Numbered from the stretch's first letter, positions 35,263-43,943 are shown. The stretch is DNA of 64,000 nucleotides from SHZL01 sp963784425 (GCA_963784425.1 CAWARM010000012.1:62001-126000), one strand, 5' to 3'. Notes: generated from the sequence alone by a model not told the origin. A program made the numbers and translations.

Positions 35263-36306
35263 TCAGATTTTCCCGGTCCAGTCGCAAACTACTTTGCCAC
35301 ACTCTCCGGAGCGCATCAGCTGGAAGCCGAGCTCAAAGTCCTCAATCGGAATGTGATGGGTAAGCACCCGCCCAAGTGGAAACCCCGTCAGCACCATTTG
35401 CGTCATCTTGTACCAGGTCTCGTACATGCGTCGGCCATATATCCCTTGCAGTTGCAGCCCCTTGAAAATGATCTGGTCCCAGTCGCAGCCCGTACCTTCC
35501 GGCAACAGGCCCAGCAATGCCACTTTGCCTCCGTGGTACATGTGGTGTAACAGGTCATTGAAGGCGCGCGAGTTGCCCGACATCTCCAGCCCGATATCAA
35601 ACCCTTCAATTTTGAGCTCGGAAACTACATCCGCGATGGACTCCCGTTGGACATTTATGATCCGGCTTGCCCCCATTTCCCGTGCCAGCGCCAGGCGGTA
35701 GTCATTAACGTCCGTGACCACGACGTGTCGGGCCCCGACGTGGCGGCAAATGCCTGCAGCGATGATGCCGATCGGACCTGCACCGGTAATCAGGACGTCT
35801 TCGCCCACCAGGTCAAATTGCAGGGCACAATGTGCAGCGTTGCCGAAGGGGTCGAAAAAAGCCGCCAGCTCGGAGGGAATCTCGGGCGGAATTGGCCAAA
35901 GGTTTGATGCCGGAACGACCACAAACTCAGCGAACGCGCCGTTTCGGTTGACCCCGATTCCAACGGTGTTTGGGCAAAGATGCGGGCGGCCGGCGCGGCA
36001 ATTGCGGCAATGGCCGCAGACCACGTGGCCTTCAGCAGAAACCCTGTCTCCTGCCTGGTACCCGGTAACGCCGGCGCCCAGAGCCTGAATATGTCCAACA
36101 AATTCGTGCCCGATGGTCAAACCCGGGTGGATGGTGCGCTGGGCCCAGTCGTCCCAGTTATAAATATGCACATCAGTCCCGCAAATGGCCGTCTTTTCCA
36201 GCTTTATCAGGACTTCGTTGGTGCCCGGCTCGGGTATGGGAACCTCTTCCATCCAGATGCCGATACCCGGTCTGCTTTTCACCAGCGCGCGCATCGTTGA
36301 GCTCAT
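35263..36306 (-). CDS. tdh: L-threonine 3-dehydrogenase
   Basis: A 347-aa zinc-dependent medium-chain dehydrogenase that oxidises threonine to 2-amino-3-oxobutyrate with NAD. The catalytic zinc ligands are Cys42 and the His67-Glu68 pair (GHE). The structural zinc Cys are 97, 100, 103 and 111 (CGHCRNCRAGRPHLC). The NAD-binding GAGPIGIIAAG follows. AAGGAGGAG precedes the ATG at 36306. It forms an operon with kbl and is divergent from miaB. Confidence 0.97.
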   Translation of the reverse strand: MSSTMRALVKSRPGIGIWMEEVPIPEPGTNEVLIKLEKTAICGTDVHIYNWDDWAQRTIHPGLTIGHEFVGHIQALGAGVTGYQAGDRVSAEGHVVCGHCRNCRAGRPHLCPNTVGIGVNRNGAFAEFVVVPASNLWPIPPEIPSELAAFFDPFGNAAHCALQFDLVGEDVLITGAGPIGIIAAGICRHVGARHVVVTDVNDYRLALAREMGASRIINVQRESIADVVSELKIEGFDIGLEMSGNSRAFNDLLHHMYHGGKVALLGLLPEGTGCDWDQIIFKGLQLQGIYGRRMYETWYKMTQMVLTGFPLGRVLTHHIPIEDFELGFQLMRSGECGKVVCDWTGKI

Positions 36307-36473
36307 GTCTCCTCCTTTTTGCCAGCCAACGACAGCCCTCCCAAGAAACCGGCAGCGTGGCAGTGGCGGGCTCTTGAGTGTATTCTACGCGGTCCAAAAC
36401 ATTGCAGGAAAATCTTTGTGCAAAAAACCACAATTTCTGAACTGATTGCGCTGCAAAGCCATTAGAAGGCTTG

Positions 36474-37826
36474 ATGAAAGGCAAACTCTATATCAAGACA
36501 CATGGCTGCCAGATGAACGAGTACGATTCCGCCAAAATGCGCGACGTGCTGGCAGTTTCACATGGACTTGAGCTTACCCAATACGAAGACCAGGCCGATG
36601 TCATTTTGATCAATACCTGTTCCATCCGTGACAAGGCGCAGGAAAAAGTGTTCTCCCAACTGGGGCGCTGGCGGGAGCTGAAAAAGAAGAACCCGAGGGT
36701 CGTGATTGGTGTTGGGGGGTGCGTAGCCAGCCAGGAAGGCTCTGGCATTTTCGAACGGGCACCATATGTCGACATGGTGTTCGGACCGCAGACCTTGCAT
36801 CGTTTGCCAGCCATGCTCGATTCTGTCTGGAAGACTGGCAAGCCGTCCATCGACATATCTTTTCCCGAGGTGGAGAAATTCGACCATTTGCCGGCGCCTG
36901 GCGCGGAAGGGCCTACCGCGTTTGTTTCGATCATGGAAGGTTGCAGCAAGTACTGCACGTTCTGTGTCGTCCCCTATACCCGCGGTGAGGAAGTCAGCAG
37001 GCCCCTTGACGACGTGATTGAGGAATGTGCCACGCTGGCGCGACAGGGCGTCCGGGAAATCAATTTGCTGGGTCAAAACGTAAATGCCTACCAGGGCCCC
37101 ATGGATGATGGAACATGCTCTGACCTGGCCCTGCTGATACACTTTGTCGCAGCTATCGATGGTATTGAGCGCATCCGCTTTACAACCTCGCACCCCGTTG
37201 AGTTTTCAAGCAGCCTGATTGAAGCCTTTGCTGAAGTCCCACAACTTGCGAACTATCTGCATCTGCCAGTCCAGAGCGGATCTGACCGGGTTCTCGGCCT
37301 GATGAAGCGCGGTCACACGATCCTGGAATACAAGCAGAAAATTCGCCGTGTGCGCGAACGAAGACCTGACATCAGTTTATCGTCTGATTTCATAGTCGGC
37401 TTCCCCGGAGAGACGGAGAAGGATTTTGAGTGCACGCTCAGGCTCATTGAAGAGTTGAATTTTGACCAAAGTTTCAGTTTCATTTATTCACCTCGTCCCG
37501 GAACGCCTGCGGCCAACCTGCCGGATGAATTTCCCATGGAAGTCAAAAAGCAACGCCTGTCGCGCTTGCAGGAACTGGTCAACCGCCAGGCGGCGAACAT
37601 CAGCGCGGGCATGGTAGGTAGTATCCAGCGTATTCTGGTCGAGGGAAAAAGCAGGAAGAGTGACCGCCAACTGGCAGGCAGGACAGAGAATAACCGGATG
37701 GTGAATTTTGACGGTGAGCAACGGCTCATTGGCCAATTCACTGATGTGCTCATTACCGAAGCGATGAGTAACTCCCTGCGAGGGCGAGTCGTAACCAACG
37801 ACTTTGTAAAAACTGCTGTTGCATGA
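36474..37826 (+). CDS. miaB: tRNA-2-methylthio-N6-dimethylallyladenosine synthase
   Basis: A radical-SAM methylthiotransferase acting on i6A37 of tRNAs that read U-starting codons. The N-terminal UPF0004 domain has Cys12 and further cluster Cys in NTCSIRD and GGCVAS. The radical-SAM CxxxCxxC is Cys157, Cys161, Cys164. A C-terminal TRAM domain covers about the last 65 residues. AGAAGG four bases upstream supports the ATG at 36474 (450 aa). It starts the miaB-phoH-ybeY-corC run. Confidence 0.97.
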   Translation: MKGKLYIKTHGCQMNEYDSAKMRDVLAVSHGLELTQYEDQADVILINTCSIRDKAQEKVFSQLGRWRELKKKNPRVVIGVGGCVASQEGSGIFERAPYVDMVFGPQTLHRLPAMLDSVWKTGKPSIDISFPEVEKFDHLPAPGAEGPTAFVSIMEGCSKYCTFCVVPYTRGEEVSRPLDDVIEECATLARQGVREINLLGQNVNAYQGPMDDGTCSDLALLIHFVAAIDGIERIRFTTSHPVEFSSSLIEAFAEVPQLANYLHLPVQSGSDRVLGLMKRGHTILEYKQKIRRVRERRPDISLSSDFIVGFPGETEKDFECTLRLIEELNFDQSFSFIYSPRPGTPAANLPDEFPMEVKKQRLSRLQELVNRQAANISAGMVGSIQRILVEGKSRKSDRQLAGRTENNRMVNFDGEQRLIGQFTDVLITEAMSNSLRGRVVTNDFVKTAVA

Positions 37827-37853
37827 TCATATTATGGATCAGAGGCTCCTAAT

Positions 37854-38828
37854 ATGATTGAGCGGCTAATGCTCGAACTTGTGCCCGTTGATACCGGGCG
37901 GCTGGCAAACCTGTGCGGCCAGTTTGATGGCCATCTCAAGCAGATTGAAGCCCGTCTCGCCGTGGATCTGTTTTGTCATGGAAATCTGTTTACCATTGAA
38001 GGTGGAACAAAAGAAGCAAGGGTTGCCAGGAGCCTGTTGCAGGCCTTGTACCGGCTTACGGAATCCGAGATGCTGACGCCCAACCAGGTTCACCTGCACC
38101 TGCAGGATTCCGGGATTGATGAGTTGGGTGATGACAGTGGCCTGGCAGGGGAGGTGCAGGAAATTGGCATCAAGACAAGGCTTGGCATCATCCGTGGTCG
38201 CGGCCCAAATCAAAAGAAATACCTGAAAAACATCGTCGAACACGCCATAAATTTTGGCGTGGGACCGGCGGGCACTGGAAAAACATTTCTGGCGGTAGCC
38301 TGTGCCGTTGCTGCTTTGCAGGAAGACAGTGTGCAAAGAATTGTCCTGGTCAGGCCGGCGGTAGAAGCGGGTGAGCGCCTCGGCTTTCTTCCCGGCGACC
38401 TTGCGCAGAAAGTCGACCCCTACCTGCGACCTCTTTACGATGCCTTGTATGAAATGCTGGGGTTTGAGCGCGTGGCCACGCTGATCGACCGAAACCTGAT
38501 CGAGGTTGCTCCGCTGGCATTCATGCGGGGCCGCACGCTGCACGACGCGTTCGTGATTTTGGACGAAGCGCAAAACACGACGCGCGAGCAGATGAAGATG
38601 TTCCTGACCCGTATTGGCTTCGGTTCCACGGCGGTGGTAACCGGTGACGTAACTCAAATCGATCTTCCGGACAAGAGGATGTCCGGGTTGATACACGCTT
38701 TGCAAATCCTATCGGGCGTGAAAGGAATCAGCTTCTGCCACTTCCTGGCCAGTGACGTAGTTCGCCATCCCCTGGTGCAGCACATTGTGGAAGCGTACGA
38801 GGCAGCCAGTAAACATTCAGATGGTTGA
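37854..38828 (+). CDS. PhoH-like ATPase (YbeZ family)
   Basis: A 324-aa cytoplasmic ATPase with an N-terminal KH-like region and a P-loop domain. Walker A is GPAGTGKT (137-144) and Walker B is FVILDEAQN. The gene lies 27 bases after miaB, and its end overlaps ybeY. In E. coli the counterpart YbeZ interacts with the RNase YbeY, suggesting an RNA-processing or helicase role; the exact function is not settled. Confidence 0.95.
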   Translation: MIERLMLELVPVDTGRLANLCGQFDGHLKQIEARLAVDLFCHGNLFTIEGGTKEARVARSLLQALYRLTESEMLTPNQVHLHLQDSGIDELGDDSGLAGEVQEIGIKTRLGIIRGRGPNQKKYLKNIVEHAINFGVGPAGTGKTFLAVACAVAALQEDSVQRIVLVRPAVEAGERLGFLPGDLAQKVDPYLRPLYDALYEMLGFERVATLIDRNLIEVAPLAFMRGRTLHDAFVILDEAQNTTREQMKMFLTRIGFGSTAVVTGDVTQIDLPDKRMSGLIHALQILSGVKGISFCHFLASDVVRHPLVQHIVEAYEAASKHSDG

Positions 38829-39264
38829 CGTTGCAGTCCAAAGAGCCTCGGGAGTTGACTTGTTTCCCCCGGACCCCAGCTTGCGAAAGTGGGCGAAGCT
38901 TGCACTGCCCGATCATGGCGAGGCCTGTCTCACCATTCGGATCGTCGATGAGGAAGAAAGCGCCGATCTGAACAGGCGCTTTCGCTCCAAAGAGGGCGCC
39001 ACCAACGTACTTGCTTTTGAGGCGGATGTGCCGCCGGAAGTCGACCTGCCACTGCTGGGAGATATCGTGATTTGCGCGCCTCTGGTCGCTGCAGAGGCAA
39101 TTAACCAAAAAAAAGAACTCCAGGCGCATTGGGCCCACATGGTGATACACGGAGTGCTGCATTTGATCGGCTTCGATCACCAGTCAGAGGTCGATGCGGC
39201 GGCAATGGAAGCGCGCGAAATTGCGCTATTGGCCGGGTTGGGTTTCCCGGACCCGTACAAGTGA
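38821..39264 (+). CDS. ybeY: Endoribonuclease YbeY
   Basis: A zinc-dependent RNase for 16S rRNA 3'-end maturation and ribosome quality control. From the ATG at 38821, which overlaps the phoH stop by 8 bases, the product is 147 aa. The metal motif HGVLHLIGFDH puts the three His at about 110, 114 and 120. FRSKEGATNVLAFE is the other conserved segment. The open frame extending back to 38785 lies within phoH and is not needed. Confidence 0.95.
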   Translation: MVDVAVQRASGVDLFPPDPSLRKWAKLALPDHGEACLTIRIVDEEESADLNRRFRSKEGATNVLAFEADVPPEVDLPLLGDIVICAPLVAAEAINQKKELQAHWAHMVIHGVLHLIGFDHQSEVDAAAMEAREIALLAGLGFPDPYK

Positions 39265-39352
39265 CTCCAACAAGACGGCGCTGATGACTATCAAAACGAG
39301 AAAAAAAACTGGAATACAGCAACTTTCGCCCCTATATTCGGAGGTGACGCAA

Positions 39353-39427
39353 ATGGCGTTGCCAGCTTTACCCCGGATATTCCTGCCGATTTGTGCGGCG
39401 CGTGGTCCGGGTTTGCCTTATGAGTGA
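39353..39427 (+). CDS. Candidate proline-rich leader peptide of corC (24 aa)
   Basis: A 24-codon ORF starts at an ATG preceded by GGAGGTGA with 5-base spacing, the best Shine-Dalgarno in this operon. The peptide has five Pro (positions 4, 7, 12, 19, 22). Its stop lies 8 bases inside corC, whose own ATG at 39420 has no Shine-Dalgarno, so corC translation probably depends on ribosomes from this ORF. Pro-containing leader peptides are known to control Mg-transport genes such as mgtA; a comparable role for corC, which is linked to Mg/Co handling, is inference. It could simply be a coupling device. Confidence 0.5.
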   Translation: MALPALPRIFLPICAARGPGLPYE

Positions 39428-40262
39428 TGACCAATCTGGTAATGGTTCGGGGCGAAAATCCTGGGTCGATAAAATTGGAAAAGCTTTTTCCAGCCTGCCG
39501 CGGAACCGCGACGAGCTAAAAGAACTTCTGCAGGAAGTTTTCGTCGAAGGGGTCCTGGACGCTGACGCTCTTGCCACGATGATAGGCGCTCTGGACGTAT
39601 CAGAGACGCAAGTCCGCGATGCAATGATTCCACGCTCGCAGATGGTCGTCGTCCCCCACAACGTCGATATCAATTCTTTCCTTCCCCGCATCATCGAATC
39701 CGGTCATTCGCGTTTTCCGGTAGTTGGCGAGGACAAGGATGCAATCATCGGAATTCTGTTGGCCAAAGACTTATTGCCTTTTGTCGCCTCGGGTGGCGAG
39801 AAGTTCGACTTGAGCAGCGCGATCCGGCCCCCAATACTGATTCCGGAGAGCAAACGATTGAACATGCTCCTGCGGGATTTTCGTTCCAGCCGCAACCACA
39901 TGGCCATTGTGGTTGATGAATATGGGGGCGTTTCAGGGCTGATTACCATTGAAGACGTTCTGGAAGAAATCGTCGGGGACATCGACGACGAGTATGACTC
40001 ACAAGAGGAAGCCCTGGTCATGCAAATCGGCCCGAGCCGCTTCCAGGTCCAGGCGCTAACGCCCATCGATGAATTGAACGAAGCCGTGGGCAGCAATTTT
40101 GACGACGATGACTACGGCACCATTGGCGGCCTCCTGATGGCGGAATGCGGCCGGGTGCCTGCTCTTGATGACGTTGTCGTTCTGGATGACCGCTGGGAGT
40201 TTCGTGTCACCCGGGCGGAAAATCGCCGTATCGTTACACTTGAGCTGAACGTACTTGCCTGA
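39420..40262 (+). CDS. corC: CorC/HlyC family Mg/Co transport protein (YbeX)
   Basis: A 280-aa cytoplasmic protein with two CBS domains (about 65-185) and a C-terminal CorC_HlyC domain (about 200-280). The N-terminus, MSDD then RNRDELKELLQE, aligns with E. coli CorC, fixing the start at 39420. The DAMIPRSQM and ESGHSRFPV segments are diagnostic. Genetic work ties CorC to cobalt/magnesium efflux, and later work to ribosome-related functions with ybeY. It follows ybeY after 155 bases that contain a leader ORF. In most gammaproteobacteria lnt comes next; here it does not. Confidence 0.95.
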   Translation: MSDDQSGNGSGRKSWVDKIGKAFSSLPRNRDELKELLQEVFVEGVLDADALATMIGALDVSETQVRDAMIPRSQMVVVPHNVDINSFLPRIIESGHSRFPVVGEDKDAIIGILLAKDLLPFVASGGEKFDLSSAIRPPILIPESKRLNMLLRDFRSSRNHMAIVVDEYGGVSGLITIEDVLEEIVGDIDDEYDSQEEALVMQIGPSRFQVQALTPIDELNEAVGSNFDDDDYGTIGGLLMAECGRVPALDDVVVLDDRWEFRVTRAENRRIVTLELNVLA

Positions 40263-41481
40263 TTTTCCCATAGCTCACTTCATCCGGAGGCTGGTAACTG
40301 GAATACTGATTCTTGGTTTCCCGCTCTGGCTGGCATGCACTGCTGCGCAAGCCCAGGAGGCGCCCAAGGGAACCGAGGTCTGGCTGGTTACCTATGGTCC
40401 AGGCGAGATCTACTGGCAACGATTTGGGCACAACGGAATCTGGATCCGGGATGAGGACCTGGGCCTTGATCATGTATTCAATTTTGGATTTTTCGATTTC
40501 GAACAGAAAGGATTCCTGCAGAACTTTGTGCAGGGGCGCATGCTGTACTTCGTAGCAGCCGAGCCGGCTCAGCAGGAATTTTCCCAATACATCAACGAGA
40601 ACCGCTCGATCAGGGTTCAGCGCCTGGCCCTGACGCCCGCAGAGGCGCTTAACCTGGCCGACTACCTCGTTAACGAAGTGCAACCGGCCAATCGCGATTA
40701 TCTCTACGATTACTACTGGAACAATTGCTCCACCAGGGTGCGCGATGCACTCGACATGGCTCTTGGCGGAAGGTTGCGGACCAACTACGAGTCGATACCC
40801 GCAAAACTGAACATGAGGGACCAGACGCGGCGGCTGACTATTGCAGATCTCTGGTTGTACCTGGGCGTGGAGCTCGGTCTCGGTTCCCCAGTCGATAAGG
40901 CAATCACGAGGTGGGACGAGTTTTTCATTCCCGGTGTGCTGGCAGACGGCATGGCTGAGTGGTCGGATGCAGCAGATTCCCAGGATAGCAAGGCAGTACT
41001 GGAAGACACGATGATCTATACGTCCACCCAGCCTGGACCTCCAGAAAATGTCAGTGCATGGTGGCCCCGCTACCTGCTGGTTTCCGCGGCGGTACTGGCT
41101 TTCGCATACCTGCTCAGCCGATGGGTCGCATGGTTGCACCCCGTTTTGCTGGCGCGTTGCTGGTTGGTCCTGTCCGCCCTGTTGGGCGGAGCCCTGATCT
41201 ATCTCTGGTTTTTCACCGACCACGCAGTAACACAGCTCAACCTCAATGTGCTGCTGTGCAACCCTTTATGGTTCCTGTGCCTCTTCGGGAGGCGCTTGTT
41301 TACTGTGACCGGAGTGCTGGTGCTGGCGCTCGGCGCGATCGCCATGGTGATGACGGTGCTGCCGCCGGGCCAGTACACGGCTGACCTTTTGGCGGCTTTC
41401 CTGCCGATAAACGCCGCTGCGGCATGGGTCTTGATTAAGCACCGGATCGTTGGCGCTTCAGGACCCAAGCTCGGAAAGTAA
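40255..41481 (+). CDS. DUF4105/Lnb-type membrane protein, candidate lipoprotein N-acyltransferase
   Basis: A 408-aa protein in the place normally held by lnt. It has a signal/anchor (about 11-34), a periplasmic domain (about 35-265), and about five C-terminal membrane helices (272-394). The periplasmic domain matches DUF4105: PGEIYWQRFGHNGI with His59, FNFGFFDFEQKGF, and YDYYWNNCSTRVRDAL with Cys158. A His-before-Cys order fits a permuted NlpC/P60-like thiol acyltransferase. Pfam now names this domain after Lnb, the Bacteroides lipoprotein N-acyltransferase. Family and layout are seen; the N-acyltransferase role is inferred from family and locus. The start is TTG at 40255, overlapping corC by 8 bases. 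Its 3' end overlaps prfA by 24 bases on the opposite strand. Confidence 0.8.
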   Translation: MPDFPIAHFIRRLVTGILILGFPLWLACTAAQAQEAPKGTEVWLVTYGPGEIYWQRFGHNGIWIRDEDLGLDHVFNFGFFDFEQKGFLQNFVQGRMLYFVAAEPAQQEFSQYINENRSIRVQRLALTPAEALNLADYLVNEVQPANRDYLYDYYWNNCSTRVRDALDMALGGRLRTNYESIPAKLNMRDQTRRLTIADLWLYLGVELGLGSPVDKAITRWDEFFIPGVLADGMAEWSDAADSQDSKAVLEDTMIYTSTQPGPPENVSAWWPRYLLVSAAVLAFAYLLSRWVAWLHPVLLARCWLVLSALLGGALIYLWFFTDHAVTQLNLNVLLCNPLWFLCLFGRRLFTVTGVLVLALGAIAMVMTVLPPGQYTADLLAAFLPINAAAAWVLIKHRIVGASGPKLGK

Positions 41482-42540
41482 TTCCGCCTGGTGCTCGTGT
41501 AGCAGTGGCTCGATCACCAGGTCGAGATTCCCGGCCAAAATATCTTCCAGCTTGTAAAGCGTGAGATCAATGCGGTGGTCAGTCAGCCGACCCTGGGGAA
41601 AATTATACGTCCGTATGCGCTGCGAGCGATCTCCACTGCCCACTTGCAACCGCCGGGATGCAGCTGTCTCCGAGGTTTGCCTTTCCTGCTCCTGCGCGAG
41701 TAGCCTGGCCTGTAGCAAGGACATGGCCCGTGACCTGTTCTTGTGCTGCGACCGCTCCTCCTGGCACTCAACAACAATGCCGCTGGGCAGGTGGGTAATG
41801 CGAATGGCAGAATCGGTCTTGTTAACATGTTGGCCGCCGGCGCCGGAGGAGCGGTAGGTGTCGATTCGCAGGTCAGCGGGATTGATGTCGATCGAGTCAA
41901 TGTTTTCAGTTTCAGGAAGAATCGCCACAGTGCAAGCTGAAGTGTGAATTCTCCCTTGTGATTCGGTTTCCGGGACACGTTGCACACGGTGGGTACCTGA
42001 TTCAAATTTCATCCTGGAATATGCGCCCTGGCCTTCCATAAGGACAATAATTTCCTTGAATCCGCCATGCTCTCCGTGGCTTTGACTGATGACTTCGGTA
42101 TTCCAACCCTTTGCTTCTGCATATTTCTGATACATGCGGAACAGGTTACCCGCGAACAGGGCAGCTTCGTCTCCACCGGTTCCGGCGCGAATTTCCAGGA
42201 AAATGTTGCATTCGTCTTTTGGGTCCGCGGGTAGCAGCAGCACTTGTATTTCGCTATCGAGTTTGTCCGCTGTGGCGCTCTTGGCTCGAAATTCCTCTTC
42301 GGCCATTTGCCGCAGTGCTTTGTCGGGCTCGTCGAGCATTGCCCGGGCGTCCTCAACGGCGGCCATCGTGGCTTCCCAATTCCGCCATGTGTTTACCAGC
42401 GGTTCGAGTTGGGAAAACTCACGTGAAAGATCGCGAAAGCGGTTGGCTTCTGAAAACACATCCGGTTCAGCCAGAAGCAAGGTAATTTCCTCGTAGCGGT
42501 CGGCAAGCCGCCTCAGGCGATTACGGATCGAATCTTTCAT
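41458..42540 (-). CDS. prfA: Peptide chain release factor 1
   Basis: A 360-aa RF1 that reads UAA and UAG stops. The codon-recognition PxT motif is PET at 190-192, within RVPETESQGRIHTSA. The peptidyl-hydrolysis GGQ lies at 235-237 (SGAGGQHVNKT). Length equals E. coli RF1. The ATG overlaps the hemA stop (ATGA), the common hemA-prfA arrangement. No prmC gene follows, since the next gene is on the opposite strand and overlaps tail to tail. Confidence 0.97.
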   Translation of the reverse strand: MKDSIRNRLRRLADRYEEITLLLAEPDVFSEANRFRDLSREFSQLEPLVNTWRNWEATMAAVEDARAMLDEPDKALRQMAEEEFRAKSATADKLDSEIQVLLLPADPKDECNIFLEIRAGTGGDEAALFAGNLFRMYQKYAEAKGWNTEVISQSHGEHGGFKEIIVLMEGQGAYSRMKFESGTHRVQRVPETESQGRIHTSACTVAILPETENIDSIDINPADLRIDTYRSSGAGGQHVNKTDSAIRITHLPSGIVVECQEERSQHKNRSRAMSLLQARLLAQEQERQTSETAASRRLQVGSGDRSQRIRTYNFPQGRLTDHRIDLTLYKLEDILAGNLDLVIEPLLHEHQAELLSELGS

Positions 42541-43805
42541 CCATCTTCCCGGGCTTTTTCGCTACTGAAGATCCAATCTGCAGCTTTGAGGATTTCGTAA
42601 TGCTGCTCTTCAGCGGCCTGTCTCAGGCGCTGGGTCGGTTCATGCAGAATCCGGTTGGTCAGGGTACTGGCCAATTGGCTCAACACCTGCTCAGGGTCCT
42701 GTCCTGCCAGCAGCTTTTTCACAGCCTTTTCGATGAGGTCGGCCTCGTGCGTGTGGGATTGGGAGCGGATTCTTTCCAGTGCCCGGGATGCCCGAATGCC
42801 GTATAGCCAGCGCATGAAAGCATGCACGCTGACTTCAACATCGGCACTCGCGGCCGCAGCAGCGATATGGCGTTGCTGCATATTCTCATCTACAACTTGC
42901 TGCAGATCATCAATGGTATAGAGGAATACGTCATCCAGTTCCTGTACCGCCGGGTCGACATCCCGTGGAACGGCAATATCCACCATGAACATTGGGCGGT
43001 GCCGCCGTTTTTTCAGGGCAGCCTTTACTGCGGCCAGCCCAATGATGGCAACCGGGCTGGCCGTGGAGCTGATCAATATGTCAGCTCGCGGCAAGACTTC
43101 GCTCAATGATTCCAGCGCACTGGCCGTAGCACCCAGCTCTGCAGCGAGTTCTTGCGCTGCAGGCAAGCTGCGATTTACGATTTCGATTCGTGCAATGCCT
43201 TGCTCGCGCAGATGGATGCCACACAAACGAATCATTTCTCCGGCGCCAATCAGCACCACATTTTGCGAAGACAAGTCGCCAAAAATTTGCCGGGCGAGGC
43301 TTACGGCTGTGTAGGCAATGGATACGGGATGGGAGCCAATGCCCGAATTGTGTCGAATGGACTTTGCCGCCGCGAAGGTATGTTGAAACAAGCGATCCAG
43401 AACCCGTCCGGCGCCGCCCGCTTCTTGCGAAATCTGCCATGCTTCCTTGATTTGGCCGAGAATCTGCGCTTCACCGAGCACAAGGGAATCCAGGCCGCCA
43501 GCGACACGGACGAGGTGCCTTACCGCATCCTCGCCAACATGGTGATAAAAATGTGGGTCAAGTTGGCCTGGCGGTATCGAATGAGACTGGTGCAGCCAAT
43601 TCAGCAATTCCCGTTCCATCGGTTGGGAGGCGAAGCAGTATATTTCAGTCCGATTGCAGGTCCCCAGGATGACGGCTTCCTCAACTCCTTCAATACTCAG
43701 CAATTGCCTGATTCGATCGGCATAATCTGGTGGATTCATCGCCACCCGCTCCCGGATTTCGACCGGTGCAGTGTGGTGGCTGATACCTAAAGCGAGCAGA
43801 GGCAT
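42537..43805 (-). CDS. hemA: Glutamyl-tRNA reductase
   Basis: Catalyses the first step of the C5 heme pathway, reducing Glu-tRNA to glutamate-1-semialdehyde. The nucleophile is Cys50 in GTCNRTE. The GISHHTAPVEIRER N-terminus, the NADPH-binding domain (VVLIGAGEM), and a C-terminal dimerisation domain are present over 422 aa. The ATG at 43805 lacks a Shine-Dalgarno; the bases before it read CACCTCC instead. It is divergent from the TPR-lolB-ispE genes, as in Pseudomonas. Confidence 0.96.
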   Translation of the reverse strand: MPLLALGISHHTAPVEIRERVAMNPPDYADRIRQLLSIEGVEEAVILGTCNRTEIYCFASQPMERELLNWLHQSHSIPPGQLDPHFYHHVGEDAVRHLVRVAGGLDSLVLGEAQILGQIKEAWQISQEAGGAGRVLDRLFQHTFAAAKSIRHNSGIGSHPVSIAYTAVSLARQIFGDLSSQNVVLIGAGEMIRLCGIHLREQGIARIEIVNRSLPAAQELAAELGATASALESLSEVLPRADILISSTASPVAIIGLAAVKAALKKRRHRPMFMVDIAVPRDVDPAVQELDDVFLYTIDDLQQVVDENMQQRHIAAAAASADVEVSVHAFMRWLYGIRASRALERIRSQSHTHEADLIEKAVKKLLAGQDPEQVLSQLASTLTNRILHEPTQRLRQAAEEQHYEILKAADWIFSSEKAREDG

Positions 43806-43835
43806 GGAGGTGTAATGGGCCTGATCTAACCAAAG

Positions 43836-43864
43836 ATTATGCGGATGGAGTGCGGTAATATCAC
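43836..43864 (-). promoter_or_regulatory. Candidate hemA promoter
   Basis: On the minus strand GTGATA and CATAAT are separated by 17 bases, placing a start about 25 bases before the hemA ATG. The -10 matches 5 of 6 consensus bases and the -35 matches 4 of 6. Confidence 0.4.
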
Positions 43865-43943
43865 TATTGATGTTAAACCATCAGTGTTACTGAAAACTGG
43901 GCAGGCGTTGCTTGCGCTTTGTCGCACTAATGCAATGGCGGTG

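Noticed and set aside
41960..41980. RF1 codon-recognition motif PET instead of E. coli PAT
   Set aside because: The middle residue of PxT varies among RF1 proteins, and PET is common; no change in stop-codon use is implied.
43814..43828. Four-codon ORF (MGLI) with a GGAGGTG Shine-Dalgarno on the plus strand
   Set aside because: It lies upstream of the likely promoter for the TPR gene, so it is probably not transcribed, and it is far too short to support as a leader peptide.
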